A DNA stretch of 25,658 nt, from IMG/VR virus record IMGVR_UViG_3300017714_000144, positions 1 through 25,658 of that record, one strand, 5' to 3'. Source of the stretch: a virus. The notes beneath the pieces are model-generated. The model saw only the letters and a program-made list of their open reading frames with translations. It ran no database searches and had not been told where the DNA came from. The position numbers and the translations under genes were made by a program. How positions within the stretch are numbered: position 1 is the stretch's first letter; the number at the start of each line of letters is the position of its first letter. Positions 15,310-22,686 of the stretch are shown piece by piece.

Positions 15310-16044
15310 TTATTTTTTTGATTTTCCACTACTACCTGATGATCCTAATTTAATACCTTGAGCACTTGCTTCTTCATATACTTGAATTAAATCATCTACA
15401 ATTGGATCTCTATGGTTTTGTAATAATGTTATTCCAATTGCGTTTTTAATTGTACGCATTGATTTATATAAAAATCTAAATCCAGATTCTCGTTTTGATT
15501 TTAAATCAACTTGATGATCATCACCACATATAATCATTTTAGAACGCAAACCAATTCTAGTTGCTATCATTTCCATTTGCTCATGAGTAACATTTTGGGC
15601 TTCATCTACAATTATACATGAATCTAAGAATGTTCTACCTCTCATAAATGCTAAAGGTACAATTTCAATTTTGCCATCTTCAATAAGTTTTTCTACTTTT
15701 ACTTTATCATATAAAGCAAACATGTTTTGATAGATTGGTTGAATCCATGGATCCATTTTTTCTCTTAAATCACCAGGTAAGAATCCTATTTCTTCTTTCG
15801 ATACTGTAGGTCTAGTGATAATTATTTTTTCATAATGTCTTCTAAGAAGACCATCTAAAGCAACTTGAACCGCCAATAATGTTTTACCCGAACCTGCTTT
15901 ACCAGCTAGCATCGTTATAGTATTTTCTAATATTTTAGCTTTAGCTTCTTTTTGTTCTTCGTTTAATGTAATTTTAAATTTAATGGGGTTTTTCACTACT
16001 CTTTGTTTTCTATGAACTTCATCTGTGTGAGGTTTCGATGCCAT
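15310..16044 (-). CDS. phoH: PhoH-like P-loop ATPase
   Basis: The 244-aa protein has Walker A GKAGSGKT at residues 48-55, a GFLPGDLREKMDPW signature (87-100) typical of PhoH proteins, Walker B CIIVDEAQ (143-150) followed by THEQMEM, and ICGDDHQVDL (172-181). It lacks the extra N-terminal region of bacterial PhoL-type proteins, as is usual for phage versions. PhoH proteins hydrolyse ATP and have been linked to RNA metabolism; their role in phage infection is not settled, and phosphate control has been proposed but not proven. It is a common gene of marine phages. The C-terminus ends in a Ser/Gly/Lys tail (GSSGSSGKSKK). It stands alone between the capsid terminator with its own candidate promoter and the next promoter, so it may be expressed separately from the head genes. 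Confidence 0.9.
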   Translation of the reverse strand: MASKPHTDEVHRKQRVVKNPIKFKITLNEEQKEAKAKILENTITMLAGKAGSGKTLLAVQVALDGLLRRHYEKIIITRPTVSKEEIGFLPGDLREKMDPWIQPIYQNMFALYDKVKVEKLIEDGKIEIVPLAFMRGRTFLDSCIIVDEAQNVTHEQMEMIATRIGLRSKMIICGDDHQVDLKSKRESGFRFLYKSMRTIKNAIGITLLQNHRDPIVDDLIQVYEEASAQGIKLGSSGSSGKSKK

Positions 16045-16076
16045 AATTTACGTTTTTTATGTAATAACTCTTTCAG

Positions 16077-16088
16077 TTATACATATTA
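16077..16088 (-). promoter_or_regulatory. Candidate late promoter of phoH
   Basis: The sense strand reads TAATATGTATAA, 32 nt before the phoH ATG. It lies immediately after the U tract of the capsid terminator, so the terminator and the promoter are back to back. Confidence 0.5.
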
Positions 16089-16116
16089 AAAAAAAAGCCC
16101 CGCTTGCGCGGGGCTT
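16088..16116 (-). terminator. Intrinsic terminator after the major capsid gene
   Basis: The sense strand has a perfect 9-bp stem AAGCCCCGC / GCGGGGCTT with a GCAA tetraloop, followed by a run of T's. It lies 33 nt after the gp23 stop codon and isolates the scaffold-capsid transcript from phoH. Confidence 0.93.
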
Positions 16117-16149
16117 AATTTCATTTGACTAAACTATTAGTTCAATTGA

Positions 16150-17769
16150 TTACAGAGTATTTAAACCTGCAACATCAATTTTACCATAGAATTCCGGACG
16201 GATCATCTTCTTAGCGTAACGAGTTAAGAGACCTTTACGTGGAGTAAATGTATCTGGATCGTACACTAGAGGAGTCATAATTAATGGAATGTATGGAGCA
16301 AATACAGCACCAGTTTCCAAGAATTGGCTACCTCTGTAACCCATAAGAATTGTATTCTCAGTCATGTATGGGTTTTTGTATACATCGTAACGGCTATTAA
16401 TAGCACCTACTTTTTGTACACCAAACGCATACTTCATTTTAGCAGCATCACCATCTGAGTTAGAAGCAAATCCTGGGATTGATTCTAATACAGTAGCAAC
16501 AGTTGGAGAACATACTAAGAAATTAGCACCACCTCTAAGAGTTAACTGGTGAATTTTGTTAGATACTTTCTGCAATTTAGTTCCTAAAGTTTGGAACCAC
16601 TGACCTTGTGAGTTATAGAAACCTAAATCAGTAGTTGTAGCACCTGAAAGAGCTTCATTGTTTTTAGCTGACCATACTTCAGTATTTGAAGATGGTACAG
16701 ATTGAATCAACATATCAAGGATCTCTAAATCGATTTCCATTGCGATATATTCACTCATAATTGAAGTTAATTCAGCTTCAGCATCTAAAGATTGGTAAGC
16801 GTTCAAATCTTGAGCAAACTCAGGAGTCCAAACAGCTTTCAATTTTCTAGTCTTAGCAACAATTGCTTCAGATTTCAACTTAACGTTGATTTCAGGAATA
16901 GAAATTGGAGAGTTATTACCATTCAATACGTCGTTTTGATCTTCGAAATCACCACGCTCGTTATCAAGAGGTTGTAACTGGTAAGTAAGTGTATCATCTG
17001 CTGCCAAGTTGTTGTTTGGAGAGAAGAAAATTACTTCAGTATCAGTGTTTCTAGTAAACGTTTGAAGAATACCTTCGTTGTTGATACCACCTGAACCAGA
17101 AATGATAAATGCTCTTGAACCTAAGAAATCACCATTTGGAATTGCAGTTTTAGCAACAGCAAGTTTCTTGTAAGTTCCGTCAATTGCAGAAGCACTAAAC
17201 GCTGCATCGTAGTTAAAGTCTTCCCAAGTTGTTGAACTTGAAGTTGAAACTATAATACCTACAGAAGCAGTGTTATTGATAGAATATCCGAATCTACCAG
17301 CACCATAAAGACCTTCTGATGGAGCATCTCCTTCAGTCAAACCGTACATTGAACCTGAACCATAAACATCTCCACCTGCGGTGAAAGGAGTTTTAGTAGT
17401 TCCGTACTGGAAATCTAAGAAGAAAACTAGACCTGAAGGCAAGTTCATAGGTTGAACTGATACGAACTCTTGAGCAGCAATTTGTCCAAATACTTTACGT
17501 ACCATTGGAAGTGCTACACCAGCCCATTGTTCACCTGTTCCTGGGGTAAAAGTACCTCCAGCTACGCCTCCACCTGAAAGTGAAGCCTCAGTTACTAATT
17601 GCTTAGCCTGATTTTCAAGGATCATAGACATATTGTTTTTCTCAATCTCGTTATCGAGACCTTCTAACAATCCTGTTCTATTCCATTTGCCAGCTAATCT
17701 GGCAGCATCTGACTGTAGGTTCTTCCATGAACCAGCAGATGACTCTAATAATGAATTTAATTGTGACAT
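16150..17769 (-). CDS. 23: Major capsid protein gp23
   Basis: This 539-aa protein (T4 gp23 has 521) forms the hexamers of the icosahedral shell, with an HK97-type fold. Recognisable stretches include GPAVMGMVRR-like WAGVALPMVRKVFGQIAAQEF (about 82-101), VQPMNLPSGLVFFLD, SRQLKAAYSIELAQDL-like TRKLKAVWTPEFAQDLNAYQ, DAEAELTSIMSEYIAMEID and the VYKNPYMTENTILMGYRGS region. The N-terminal ~61 residues are the part removed in maturation: QLVTE|ASLSGG at 57-67 matches the T4 site FLTE|AE (after Glu65), so cleavage after Glu61 by gp21 is expected. It is preceded by gp22 with a 34-nt gap and followed by a strong terminator. The leader is A-rich without Shine-Dalgarno. A pentamer-specific gp24 paralogue is not in the window. 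Confidence 0.97.
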   Translation of the reverse strand: MSQLNSLLESSAGSWKNLQSDAARLAGKWNRTGLLEGLDNEIEKNNMSMILENQAKQLVTEASLSGGGVAGGTFTPGTGEQWAGVALPMVRKVFGQIAAQEFVSVQPMNLPSGLVFFLDFQYGTTKTPFTAGGDVYGSGSMYGLTEGDAPSEGLYGAGRFGYSINNTASVGIIVSTSSSTTWEDFNYDAAFSASAIDGTYKKLAVAKTAIPNGDFLGSRAFIISGSGGINNEGILQTFTRNTDTEVIFFSPNNNLAADDTLTYQLQPLDNERGDFEDQNDVLNGNNSPISIPEINVKLKSEAIVAKTRKLKAVWTPEFAQDLNAYQSLDAEAELTSIMSEYIAMEIDLEILDMLIQSVPSSNTEVWSAKNNEALSGATTTDLGFYNSQGQWFQTLGTKLQKVSNKIHQLTLRGGANFLVCSPTVATVLESIPGFASNSDGDAAKMKYAFGVQKVGAINSRYDVYKNPYMTENTILMGYRGSQFLETGAVFAPYIPLIMTPLVYDPDTFTPRKGLLTRYAKKMIRPEFYGKIDVAGLNTL

Positions 17770-17803
17770 TGTTTTTTTTTTGTTTTAAAATTATACTTAT
17801 TTT

Positions 17804-19054
17804 TTACTTAATTCCAGCTAATTTTTGCCATCTAGAAACCTGAGAATTAACTTCCATAATAGGTTTCTTTTGAGCTACACCAGCTGATTTTGAAGCTCTA
17901 CCTAGATTTTCTTTAACTACTGATTTTTTAGTGGTTGCTAAATTATCAGAAATTGTTTCAAATACTAGTTTAACTTCTTTAACTGTTTGAGCTTTATCAA
18001 ATGCACTAAGTACTTTTGTTTTTTGGCTCTCAGTTAAATTTTTAGAACGGAAGATTTTGTTAGTATAGAGAAGTTTAGAGTTCAATAAATTAATTTCATT
18101 TAATTCACTTCTTAAAGTTTTAACAGTAGCATAAGCTTCTTTTAATTCTTCTTTAGTTTCATAAAGATCTTCATCCATTTCATCTTTAGCTTCATCCATT
18201 TTAGAATCACCGGCATATTTTCTTTTACCGTCAGCTTTTTCCATGTTTTCAGAATCAGCTCTTCTTTGAGCCATATCTTGTTTCTTTTTACCATGTTTAG
18301 CACCTTCAGCATCATCTAATCTGTCGTTGTACCCTTGTTTTTCTTCAACTTCTTCTTTTTCTTCAGTGATTTCAACGTCGTCTTCAACGTTAATATCTAC
18401 TTCTTCTTCGTCATCAACATCCATTTCCTCACCAGCTTCTAATTCACCAGCTTTGACCATGTCTGCGATTACGTCTTCGATGAAATCTTTAAGGTCGTCT
18501 TCTGACATATCTTCTAGATCAATTTCTTCATCTTCGTCTTTGTCTTCTTCGTCCTCTTTTTCGTCTTTCATACCATCCAAATAGCCTTCTTCTTCAGCAT
18601 CAGTACGTTCGTCCTCTTTCAAGTCCTCTTTTTCGTCTTTCATACCATCTAAGTAGCCTTCTTCTTCAGCATCTGTACGAGCGTTTTCATCTAACTCTTT
18701 TTCTAGTTCCGATAAAATTTCGTCTAAGTCCATTTCTTCATCCATTTCCTCTTTGTCACCTTCTTCCATGCTACGCATGTATTCAGTTTCACGTTCTGGT
18801 TCATCATCACCTTTAAGGCCATGACGCATTACAGGATTAGAAAGTTCTTCGACAGCATCTTTACCGTAACCTTCTTCTACTTCAGCTTCAGCACCTTCAT
18901 CCATATCATCCATCTCTTGTAGCTTTGCAGCAAACATAGATTTTAGTTGTGGGTTGAATGCTTCTTCTAAAGCAGCTTTTGCGTTTGCGATAGCCATTTC
19001 TTTAACAGCTTTTGCATCAGCGATTGCTTCTTTAAACATTTCTCTGTTGTTCAT
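17804..19054 (-). CDS. 22: Prohead core scaffolding protein gp22-like
   Basis: This 416-aa protein is much longer than T4 gp22 (269 aa). It begins with a Ala/Lys helix (MNNREMFKEAIADAKAVKEM, then AIANAKAALEEAFNPQLKSM) that I associate with scaffold proteins of T4-like marine phages. Residues about 55-240 are extremely acidic (Asp/Glu with Met, Lys); 300-360 is a likely coiled coil; the end (QVSRWQKLAGIK) is basic and aromatic and could contact the capsid protein. A 19-residue segment is duplicated (126-144 and 150-168). Its role is to form the inner core around which gp23 assembles, then to be degraded by gp21. It lies directly before gp23 in the same transcript, flanked by terminators. The scaffold call is based on composition and position more than on sequence identity. 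Confidence 0.88.
   Translation of the reverse strand: MNNREMFKEAIADAKAVKEMAIANAKAALEEAFNPQLKSMFAAKLQEMDDMDEGAEAEVEEGYGKDAVEELSNPVMRHGLKGDDEPERETEYMRSMEEGDKEEMDEEMDLDEILSELEKELDENARTDAEEEGYLDGMKDEKEDLKEDERTDAEEEGYLDGMKDEKEDEEDKDEDEEIDLEDMSEDDLKDFIEDVIADMVKAGELEAGEEMDVDDEEEVDINVEDDVEITEEKEEVEEKQGYNDRLDDAEGAKHGKKKQDMAQRRADSENMEKADGKRKYAGDSKMDEAKDEMDEDLYETKEELKEAYATVKTLRSELNEINLLNSKLLYTNKIFRSKNLTESQKTKVLSAFDKAQTVKEVKLVFETISDNLATTKKSVVKENLGRASKSAGVAQKKPIMEVNSQVSRWQKLAGIK
18551..18679 (-). repeat. Direct duplication inside the scaffold gene
   Basis: Two 57-bp copies (18551-18607 and 18623-18679) differ at only about four bases and are separated by 15 bp. Each encodes RTDAEEEGYLDGMKDEKED. The frame is kept, so the protein simply gains one more acidic unit. 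Confidence 0.9.
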
Positions 19055-19083
19055 TTTTCCAAAAAATTTAATTGTTTGTGGAG

Positions 19084-19142
19084 TACGATTATTAGGAATC
19101 GTAATTTAGATTAATTTAAGTGAATACCATATGAGATGGTAT
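19084..19142 (-). promoter_or_regulatory. Structured 5' leader of the scaffold-capsid operon
   Basis: Two perfect 7-bp inverted repeats lie in the leader: TACGATT / AATCGTA (19084-19103, 6-nt loop) and ATACCAT / ATGGTAT (19124-19142, 5-nt loop). They fall between the candidate promoter and the gp22 ATG at 19054. They could be mRNA hairpins that affect stability or translation, or protein-binding operators. Function is unknown. Confidence 0.45.
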
Positions 19143-19158
19143 ATTGTTCACGTATAAT

Positions 19159-19170
19159 GATACATATATG
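19159..19170 (-). promoter_or_regulatory. Candidate late promoter of the scaffold-capsid operon
   Basis: The sense strand reads CATATATGTATC, a weaker match to the window-wide motif, 104 nt before the gp22 ATG and 22 nt after the terminator. Its greater distance from the start codon sets it apart from the other copies. Confidence 0.35.
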
Positions 19171-19192
19171 AAAATATTTTAAAATCGCAAAG

Positions 19193-19220
19193 AAAAAAAA
19201 AAGCCCGCTTTCGCGGGCTT
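19193..19220 (-). terminator. Intrinsic terminator after the prohead protease gene
   Basis: The sense strand has a perfect 8-bp stem AAGCCCGC / GCGGGCTT with a GAAA tetraloop, followed by about ten T's. It lies 33 nt after the gp21 stop and ends the head-core transcript. Confidence 0.93.
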
Positions 19221-19253
19221 AACCAAAGGAATAAAATCCTAAGGGGGGGAGGG

Positions 19254-19859
19254 TTATATAATCGGGCACTGCCCGTTGGAGCAAAGTATTTCTGTTATAA
19301 TAGAATTAACTTTAGAATATTTATTTTGTGAAGTAAAATCTAAACCTTCTTTAATTAAATGCATAAATGAATCTGGATTAGAAGGTGTTGAAACAAAATC
19401 CCAACATAATAATTCAAAATCGTCTTGTACTTCTAATATACCACCTTTATCTTCTAATGAACCCATACCACGAGAAGATACACCTACTGTAATACCACTT
19501 TCAACTAATGCTTTAAGTATATTACCTGCTGGGGTAGGTAAGATTTCAATTTTACCCATTACATTATCTCCATCCCACCACATATCAGCTATATTGTGAG
19601 ATACATTTTGTAAATTAATTACTGTAGAATCTGGGTGGTCTAATTCACCCATAGCTCTATGTTCTTTAACTAGGTTTTGGTATTTATCTATTTCGCGCTC
19701 CCATAAATCTTTTGAGTAATAACGACCATTACCATTTTTAACTTCAGCCGTCGCTAAAATACCTTCAACTAAAGGTAAGCCTCTTTCTGATGTTTTTCCT
19801 TCAGAAAGCATTATACCTTTAGGTTTAAAAAGTTGAGTTTCTACTAATAATTTACTCAT
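19254..19859 (-). CDS. 21: Prohead core protease gp21
   Basis: This 201-aa protein matches the T4 prohead protease family (S80/herpesvirus-assemblin-like fold) in length and motifs. GELDHP at 71-76 supplies the catalytic His75, and GVSSRGMG at 126-133 supplies the catalytic Ser (128 or 129). An early VEGILATAEVKNGNGRYY and a late LLCWDFVSTPSNPDSF are also typical. It digests the scaffold and core proteins and trims gp23, so that the head can expand and fill with DNA. It is the last gene of the unit started upstream of the 285-aa gene and lies 12 nt after the 347-aa gene. The final residues overlap a short inverted repeat (CGGGC / GCCCG). Confidence 0.93.
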   Translation of the reverse strand: MSKLLVETQLFKPKGIMLSEGKTSERGLPLVEGILATAEVKNGNGRYYSKDLWEREIDKYQNLVKEHRAMGELDHPDSTVINLQNVSHNIADMWWDGDNVMGKIEILPTPAGNILKALVESGITVGVSSRGMGSLEDKGGILEVQDDFELLCWDFVSTPSNPDSFMHLIKEGLDFTSQNKYSKVNSIITEILCSNGQCPII

Positions 19860-19871
19860 AGATCTGATATT

Positions 19872-20915
19872 TTATTTATTTAAAGATAAATCTGGGGCTA
19901 CATCCATACCTGTGCCATTCTTTAAATCCCAAGAAGTAGCATCCATTTCATCTATTACTTCTTCTTTAGTATAAGATTTACCACACATTTTTTCGTAAAG
20001 TTTTTCCATTTTAGCCTTTCTTTTTTCAAGGTCTTTAACTTCACGTTGCATTAATTTCATTTTCTTTTTATCTACTAATTCAGATAAACTATCATCTTCA
20101 GTAACCATTGAAATTCTTTCTTTTTTACTTTCAATAATTTCATCTAAAGCTTCAATTTGCATTTCCAATGTAGTAACTTTACCTGCTTTTTCAATTTCAG
20201 ATAATTTAGATTCAATTGATTCTTTTTTAGCTTTTTTAGGTTTTTTACCTTCTTCGTTTTCGTTAATAAGATTTAATAATGAGATCATTTTATTTTCTTT
20301 TAATTCAATATATCCTGTTGCTACTTCACCTTCAGGAAAATCTTTTTTAGTAGCATCACCATATCCACTTCCATCTTTAGATTTAACTTCTTTAGGTACT
20401 AAAGCTACAGCATCTTCAGTATAACCAGCTTCAACCCCAAACATTCCATTTTTAGTATAGTAAATTGGATCTTTTTCTAAATTTTTCTGTACTATCTTTT
20501 TAATATCTTCTAAATCTTTTTCTGGTGCTTGTTTTGCTTCAAAATATACACCATTTTGGAATTGGTCGAAAATTAAATTATTTTGATTATCTTTATCAGC
20601 TGTATCATATCCGTGAGATGCATCTTCTTCTACTTCTTTAGATACTTTCTTTTCTACAGCTTTAGCTTCTTCAGATAAAAATGAAGAAAATGCATTTTCA
20701 AATCCTTGTTTAGGAGTAGAAATATTATTAATAGGTTGCAAATCTACATAATTTTCTGAAATGATGCCTCTTCTTTTAAGTTCATTTGTAGCTTCATCAA
20801 AATTAGCAATTTTTCTAATTCCGTTAGGGAACATTCTTTTTGCTTCTTTTAAAAAGACATCTTTATGTCCTTTTCCTTCTTTAATAAGGTTATATTGAGT
20901 TTGTAATGTTTTCAT
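19872..20915 (-). CDS. Head-region protein, probable prohead core component (347 aa)
   Basis: I do not recognise this family. The protein is highly charged. Residues about 70-110 are Glu/Lys-rich, about 205-225 carry KENKMISLLNLINENEEGKK, and about 225-315 form a long Lys/Glu coiled coil (EKAGKVTTLEMQIEALDEII, VKDLEKRKAKMEKLYEKM). It lies where T4 has gene 68, just upstream of gp21, and overlaps the previous gene by four bases (ATGA). Composition and place suggest a core protein that is packed in the prohead and cut by gp21; sites of the type L/I-x-E are present but are not diagnostic alone. It is far larger than T4 gp67 or gp68. Confidence 0.65.
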   Translation of the reverse strand: MKTLQTQYNLIKEGKGHKDVFLKEAKRMFPNGIRKIANFDEATNELKRRGIISENYVDLQPINNISTPKQGFENAFSSFLSEEAKAVEKKVSKEVEEDASHGYDTADKDNQNNLIFDQFQNGVYFEAKQAPEKDLEDIKKIVQKNLEKDPIYYTKNGMFGVEAGYTEDAVALVPKEVKSKDGSGYGDATKKDFPEGEVATGYIELKENKMISLLNLINENEEGKKPKKAKKESIESKLSEIEKAGKVTTLEMQIEALDEIIESKKERISMVTEDDSLSELVDKKKMKLMQREVKDLEKRKAKMEKLYEKMCGKSYTKEEVIDEMDATSWDLKNGTGMDVAPDLSLNK

Positions 20916-21802
20916 TCTTCTGTTTTTAAAATACTTATAATATCATTTAAATAATCAACGATTAAATCTGTTCCATATACTACTGCATATGATTTTGGGT
21001 TTTTTATATAATAATCTTCTGTTTCTTTTTTAGCGTCTTTAAGTAAAGGTTGAATTTGACCTAATAAATCTCCTATACGATCAAACCCTTCCATTCGTTT
21101 ATGGTGGAAATCCTTTACAGATTGTCCTTCTTCTTCTTTAAATAAATTTTTAACTTCTAATCCAGAACCTTTCTGAACATAGTTTCCATTTCTATCTTTA
21201 GGTACTAATTTATACTTAAATGCTTTTACGTAATAATTATCTTTAACTCCATCCTCAGATGCTTTAGGGCCTGGACCTAAATCAGCACCTATTCCTTCTT
21301 TAACTTCTTTATATCCTAATTCTTTATAAGCTTCATCATTTGGTTTAGACCCTTTTAATCTAAAAGCATATGGTGTTAAATAAGATCCTCCAGCTGCTGA
21401 GGTAGACATTTCTTCTAATTGTCTTTTAATTTCTTCATATTGGTCAGGATAGTTTTTTCTTAAATGTGATCTATATTGATTAAACACATCTTTTAAACTA
21501 CGAGCAACATCTCTAATATTTTGATCTTTTTCTGCCTCATCAGTAGTCATTAATATTTTTAATGCTTTAACGGCACTAGACATTTTTTCTAATGAATCAC
21601 CAAATGAAGCTAACTTAATTATTTTATGTTGGACAGAATTTGTTTCTGGGTTTATTTCATCTGTTTTGAAATAAGTATCTAAATTAGCAGAAAAGAAATC
21701 ATTTTTCATATCCACAGGACCATAAGCTGTTTCTAACCTTTTAATTAAAGAAGGTTTTACATCTTTAGGTTTTAAAATATTTGAAGTATCTATATCAGCC
21801 AT
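20912..21802 (-). CDS. Head-region protein of unknown function (296 aa)
   Basis: The N-terminal half is helical and charged (LEKMSSAVKALKILMTTDEA, then a FNQYRSHLRKNYPDQYEEIKRQL helix near 105-130). A short small-residue linker, EMSTSAAGGSYLTPYAF (130-146), resembles segments in structural proteins of T4-like marine phages. The C-terminal half is mixed, ending in a helix (YGTDLIVDYLNDIISIL). No known catalytic motif is visible. It overlaps both neighbours (8 bases with the 285-aa gene, 4 with the 347-aa gene), so the three are coupled. A head-core or portal-associated role is likely from context only. Confidence 0.65.
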   Translation of the reverse strand: MADIDTSNILKPKDVKPSLIKRLETAYGPVDMKNDFFSANLDTYFKTDEINPETNSVQHKIIKLASFGDSLEKMSSAVKALKILMTTDEAEKDQNIRDVARSLKDVFNQYRSHLRKNYPDQYEEIKRQLEEMSTSAAGGSYLTPYAFRLKGSKPNDEAYKELGYKEVKEGIGADLGPGPKASEDGVKDNYYVKAFKYKLVPKDRNGNYVQKGSGLEVKNLFKEEEGQSVKDFHHKRMEGFDRIGDLLGQIQPLLKDAKKETEDYYIKNPKSYAVVYGTDLIVDYLNDIISILKTEE

Positions 21803-22652
21803 TTGTTTTTTGTAATTCTTCTACTAATGAATAATATTGTAACAAATTAACTAAATGATTATCATTTATTTTTGAATTTTTATCAGCTTCAGTAATGATA
21901 TTTATAGTTTCTTTTAATTTAATTTGAACCGCAGCATCTTTAACACTTTTATTTAATTTAGTAAGTGTAGATTTAATTTCATTAATTTTAGAATTATAAA
22001 ATTCCCTTAATGCTGGGTTTGAATCGACTGATTCAATAAATTCTTTAAGAACTGTTTTTTGGTTTGAATTTAATTTATCATATTTACCATTAAATTTTTC
22101 TAAAATTACACGGTAAGTTAACATACGAAGATCTTTATCGTAATTTTTAAATTCTTCTATAAGATTATCTTCAACTTGTTTTTTATTTATAGATTTAGAT
22201 GTAAGATGTTCTAATAAAGTAACTTTATGATCTATAATTGTTGTAGGATTTGTTAATTTTTCATTATTATAAATTTCCATTAACAAATATAATGAAGCTT
22301 GAACTTTATAATGTGGGAGTTTAGTTTTAAAAAACTCATTTAAATTATAATGTTTTTTTATTTCATTAATTAAATTATATTTTTCTCTTTTTAGGGAAGA
22401 TTTATTTAATTTTTTAGCTGATTCTAAAATTGTATTAACTACTAGATCAGCTTTTCCTTCTGTTAAACCAACTTTTTTGAATAAAATTTCATAAAGTCTA
22501 TATTCTTTAGATAATTCAGATTTTACAAAATATTTTTTCATAATCCCTGTTGCGGGTGATGATTTTCCAGATAAAGTATCTGATGTAATTTGTCTAACTA
22601 GTAGTTCAAATAAAATACCAGTATTTTTATATTTTGAATGTTTAAATTTCAT
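21795..22652 (-). CDS. Conserved T4-like head-region protein (285 aa), unknown function
   Basis: The start (MKFKHSKYKNTGILFELLVRQ, then ITSDTLSGKSSPA) is of a kind I recall next to the portal gene in T4-like marine phages. The rest is Lys/Asn/Leu-rich and almost wholly helical (for example KADLVVNTILESAKKLNKSS and EIKSTLTKLNKSVKDAA). It is basic, unlike the acidic scaffold, which could suit a partner of the acidic core or of DNA. It is the first gene after the portal, 34 nt downstream, with its own candidate promoter. AAGGA directly abuts the ATG, too close for a normal ribosome binding site. Function is not known; a role in prohead initiation is an inference from position. Confidence 0.65.
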   Translation of the reverse strand: MKFKHSKYKNTGILFELLVRQITSDTLSGKSSPATGIMKKYFVKSELSKEYRLYEILFKKVGLTEGKADLVVNTILESAKKLNKSSLKREKYNLINEIKKHYNLNEFFKTKLPHYKVQASLYLLMEIYNNEKLTNPTTIIDHKVTLLEHLTSKSINKKQVEDNLIEEFKNYDKDLRMLTYRVILEKFNGKYDKLNSNQKTVLKEFIESVDSNPALREFYNSKINEIKSTLTKLNKSVKDAAVQIKLKETINIITEADKNSKINDNHLVNLLQYYSLVEELQKTNG

Positions 22653-22668
22653 TCCTTAAGAGGGTTTG

Positions 22669-22680
22669 ATTATAAATATA
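22669..22680 (-). promoter_or_regulatory. Candidate late promoter of the head-core operon
   Basis: The sense strand reads TATATTTATAAT, 16 nt before the ATG of the 285-aa gene in the 34-bp gap after the portal gene. Confidence 0.5.
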
Positions 22681-22686
22681 TAGAGA

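Noticed and set aside
19153-19158. TATAAT on the plus strand as a promoter
   Set aside because: No plus-strand gene lies downstream, and the A/T-rich leader makes such a match likely by chance.
19263-19275. Inverted repeat CGGGC-ACT-GCCCG at the end of the protease gene
   Set aside because: It lies inside the coding sequence, is only 5 bp and has no T run; the real terminator follows at 19193-19220.
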